From a virus: a DNA stretch of 40,563 bases. Positions 39,078 to 40,563 of this stretch are shown here, in pieces. The notes below the pieces were generated by a model. That model was given only the letters and a program-made list of their open reading frames with translations. It searched no databases and was not told the DNA's origin. Position 1 is the stretch's first letter; each line of letters opens with the position of its first letter. The stretch is from positions 1 to 40,563 of the IMG/VR virus record IMGVR_UViG_3300031999_000076, one strand, 5' to 3'. The position numbers and the translations under genes were made by a program.

Positions 39078-39274
39078 GACTTTCTCTCTTTCTTCCCCTT
39101 GAATACAAAACAGATAAACTTCGATTTTATTTTGGAACCACCGCTTGACCTAAGCACCTTGCAATCCCGCTGGCATTTTTCACACAGCTCCTGAACTCCC
39201 CGTTCTTTGACCCGCAAGTCCCAAGTCCTTTTTCTGTTCGCCGCGCTTTTCCAAAGGCTAAATTGATTGCTCAT
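39065..39274 (-). CDS. Small cysteine-containing basic protein
   Basis: 69 residues, ATG 39272-39274, weak ribosome site. CEKCQRDC (about 31-38) and strongly basic stretches (KKERKSWMK). The CxxCxxxC arrangement suggests a zinc knuckle of the kind found in phage genes next to RusA or NinG. Coupled to rusA. Function unknown; nucleic-acid binding is likely from charge and metal site. Confidence 0.55.
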   Translation of the reverse strand: MSNQFSLWKSAANRKRTWDLRVKERGVQELCEKCQRDCKVLRSSGGSKIKSKFICFVFKGKKERKSWMK

Positions 39275-39298
39275 TATGTCATGCGACCTTATTTTTCT

Positions 39299-39418
39299 AC
39301 CTCGCCCTGCCTCACCCAGCCTTGCCTCACCCTACCTGGCCAAACCCGACCTTGCCAATCCCGACCCCGCCGCACCTAACCTCACCGTGCCCCACCATAC
39401 CAGACCGTGCCATGCCGT
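39299..39418. repeat. Perfect 5-base periodic RCCNN array, 24 units
   Basis: From 39300 CC occurs at every fifth base (39300, 39305, ... 39415) without a slip, 24 times. The base before each CC is a purine in 23 of 24 units; the other two positions vary freely. On the minus strand this is (NNGGY)x24. It lies in the 235-base gap between the holin-like gene's terminator and the 69-residue gene, so it would be in the 5' part of the rusA transcript. No gene crosses it convincingly. Units are too diverse for simple slippage, so only the frame of CC plus purine is kept. Confidence 0.95.
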
Positions 39419-39489
39419 TTTCTATTTTCATTCAATCATTGCTCCTTGTCTCCTACAGCCCCGGAAAGGGGCCAGGCGAAAGGAGGAGC

Positions 39490-39508
39490 AAAACCCGGCC
39501 CCCCGAGG
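39490..39508 (-). terminator. Terminator after holin-like gene
   Basis: On the minus strand CTCGG, loop GGGG, CCGGG (one T-G wobble), then TTTTG, just after the holin-like stop (39510-39512). It is specific to the minus strand because the wobble would be a mismatch on the plus strand. It separates the holin-like gene from the array and rusA. A second hairpin, GCCCC-GGAAA-GGGGC, lies at 39458-39472. Confidence 0.5.
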
Positions 39509-39509
39509 C

Positions 39510-39857
39510 TCAATAACTTTTTTTGACCGCTTTGAACTTTGCTCCGAACAGCACGCTCATGATGATAGTGAGCGCCGTAATGATGGTCTCGGCTGGCAGA
39601 TTCAGACCGAGTTCCTTGTTCAAGGCCGCGAGTATCACGCACACGAACGCAAGTAAGAACTTCGGATCCTTCCAACGTCCAGCCTGAGCACCGATCTTCT
39701 TCAGGTCGAGCTTGGCCTCGAAGAGGACGTAGAGGACCACGGCCGTCAGACCACCCAGGACCGTCATCGCGTCCATCCCCAGGCCGAACTGCTCCTTGAA
39801 GAATGCCAGGATCGCCGTGATGACGCCCAAGACCGCAAGCAACGTTTTCCTGCTCAT
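39510..39857 (-). CDS. Holin-like membrane protein with internal duplication
   Basis: 115 residues from ATG 39855-39857 (AGGAGG eight bases away; a GTG three codons earlier would abut the site). Four hydrophobic segments. The two halves are alike: LLAVLGVITAILAFFKEQFG with TVLGGLTAVVLYVLFEAKLD, and LLAFVCVILAALNKELGLNL with TIITALTIIMSVLFGAKFKA. The C-terminus is basic. Small multi-span protein by a lysis-type block; holin is the most likely function, but no family signature is recognised. Confidence 0.6.
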   Translation of the reverse strand: MSRKTLLAVLGVITAILAFFKEQFGLGMDAMTVLGGLTAVVLYVLFEAKLDLKKIGAQAGRWKDPKFLLAFVCVILAALNKELGLNLPAETIITALTIIMSVLFGAKFKAVKKSY

Positions 39858-39869
39858 GGTGAGCACCTC

Positions 39870-39959
39870 CTATTGAGAATTTTTATCTCGGCTGATCTCG
39901 TAGGCTCCTCCACAGACCAACGCGAGGATGTAAACAAAGATGATGAATATGTTTTTCAT
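39870..39959 (-). CDS. 29-residue membrane peptide
   Basis: ATG 39957-39959 overlaps the upstream stop as ATGA. Begins KNIFIIFVYILALVCGGAYE, a single hydrophobic segment with a short polar tail (ISRDKNSQ). Precedes the holin-like gene with 12 bases between. A ribosome site is not obvious, but translational coupling to the upstream gene is likely. May be a holin partner or antiholin-like peptide. Confidence 0.5.
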   Translation of the reverse strand: MKNIFIIFVYILALVCGGAYEISRDKNSQ

Positions 39960-40417
39960 TTTGGGAACTCCTTCCCCTCGTAGCCGGCGATGGCCTTGCG
40001 AAGATCGTCGTTGGACTTCACGTTAATCGGACGTTCGAGGAATCTGTGAGTTAATGTCTCAAAATCCCCACCGTGGTATCCCATTTTTTTCGCCGCCGCG
40101 CACAGCACGTCCCCCGCCCGGAGTCGGGCATCGTATTCTGCCCTTACATGGTCTTCGAGAATCTTAGCCGCACTAAATGATACCTCCAAGTCCGCCGCTA
40201 GTTTCATCAGGCTCTTGTTTTTTAGGTTATCCGCCGCCCGGAGTCGGGCGATGATGATTGATTTTATTCTTTGAGTAAGTTCCTTTATTGTCGGAGCCAT
40301 CTTTGTTAATCGTTCATCCCCACTTTTGGTATAGCCATCGTCAATGCTTTCTATCCTAGCCTCAAATGCCACGGTTATTTCTTCTACCAACTCCTCCGTG
40401 CTGTATTTCTCGCTCAT
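39956..40417 (-). CDS. Helical protein with internal repeat, unknown
   Basis: 153 residues, AAAGGAGGAATAG before ATG 40415-40417. Helical and charged; the text ARLRAADNLKN and ARLRAGDVLCA is repeated 40 codons apart, and 16 bases (40114-40129 and 40234-40249) are identical. C-terminal FETLTHRFLERP and KAIAGYEGKEFPK. Its end is nearly copied in the 15-residue remnant upstream. No family recognised. Confidence 0.55.
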   Translation of the reverse strand: MSEKYSTEELVEEITVAFEARIESIDDGYTKSGDERLTKMAPTIKELTQRIKSIIIARLRAADNLKNKSLMKLAADLEVSFSAAKILEDHVRAEYDARLRAGDVLCAAAKKMGYHGGDFETLTHRFLERPINVKSNDDLRKAIAGYEGKEFPK

Positions 40418-40465
40418 CTATTCCTCCTTTCCCTCATAGTCGGCGATGGCCTTGCAGATATTCAT
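40418..40465 (-). pseudogene. 15-codon remnant resembling the tail of the next gene
   Basis: ATG 40463-40465 overlaps the upstream TGA; the frame (NICKAIADYEGKEE) stops right before the next ATG. It is close to the end of the downstream protein (DLRKAIAGYEGKEF). It is probably the leftover C-terminus of a duplicated gene, or a coupling peptide. Confidence 0.5.
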
Positions 40466-40563
40466 TTAGAAAACTCAATATTTCCACTCATTATGGATAG
40501 AATATTGTAAGAATTTAGACCGTATTGATCCTTAATTTCCGAGGCCACCTCATTGAATCTGGG
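40462..40563 (-). CDS. Partial small protein, 3' end only
   Basis: An open frame enters from the right edge and stops at TGA 40462-40464; 33 codons are visible (begins PRFNEVASEIKDQYGLNSYN). Charged/helical then mixed. The start is outside the window, or, if the molecule is circular, could be the gene at 1-115. Direct joining of the two edges is out of frame by one base, so bases are missing or they are different genes. Confidence 0.5.
   Translation of the reverse strand, partial: PRFNEVASEIKDQYGLNSYNILSIMSGNIEFSK

Noticed and set aside
39267-39656. Long plus-strand frame across the RCCNN array with Pro every fifth residue
   Set aside because: It is a by-product of the 5-base period and runs antisense through the holin-like gene; no ribosome site or domain.

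Overview
The window looks like an almost complete, or complete, genome of a short-tailed (podovirus-like) double-stranded DNA phage, probably from an uncultivated host. The evidence is a P22-style virion set in order: small and large terminase, portal, scaffold, major capsid, adaptor, gp10-like tail hub, fibre and ejection proteins. It is packed into about 27 kb of plus-strand genes with a divergent minus-strand early block. Ribosome binding sites are classical AGGAGG/GGAGG. The lipoproteins and the lysis-type proteins suggest a Gram-negative (two-membrane) host, but nothing here names it. No integrase, DNA polymerase, tRNA gene or CRISPR array is visible.

Minus strand, 1-10.4 kb: a tightly packed early operon read leftwards from a consensus promoter at 10415-10442. 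It holds small conserved phage proteins, a RadC-type protein, zinc-ribbon proteins, and an internal cassette with its own promoter (7939-7966) encoding a lipoprotein and an XRE repressor. Next come a recombination/replication set (HTH protein, RecT-like annealing protein, Cas4-like exonuclease, SSB, replication initiator and a zinc-binding replication accessory protein) and a cytosine-C5 methyltransferase. The methyltransferase gene carries a second long reading frame that also looks like a real phage protein family.

10.4-11.2 kb: non-coding control region with an iteron-like repeat array, a G-rich purine tract, phased TTGAC repeats, a small leaderless-looking gene and back-to-back promoters joined by an inverted repeat.

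Plus strand, 11.2-38.7 kb: packaging and capsid genes (11.2-18.7), adaptor, hub and fibre (18.7-27.5), and a coupled cassette of a DUF5658-like membrane protein, a permuted papain-fold enzyme and a trypsin-like protease (27.5-29.3). Ejection proteins follow (29.4-37.5), including one with invertebrate/myxobacteria-style cysteine repeats and one of 1902 residues, and then a lysis cassette (M15 peptidase, lipoprotein, membrane/coiled-coil protein).

Minus strand, 38.7-40.6 kb: RusA resolvase, a small zinc-type protein, a holin-like protein and several very small membrane proteins. If the molecule is circular this block is the downstream end of the left early operon. The most striking unexplained feature of the window lies here: a perfectly periodic RCCNN pentamer array of 24 units at 39299-39418.
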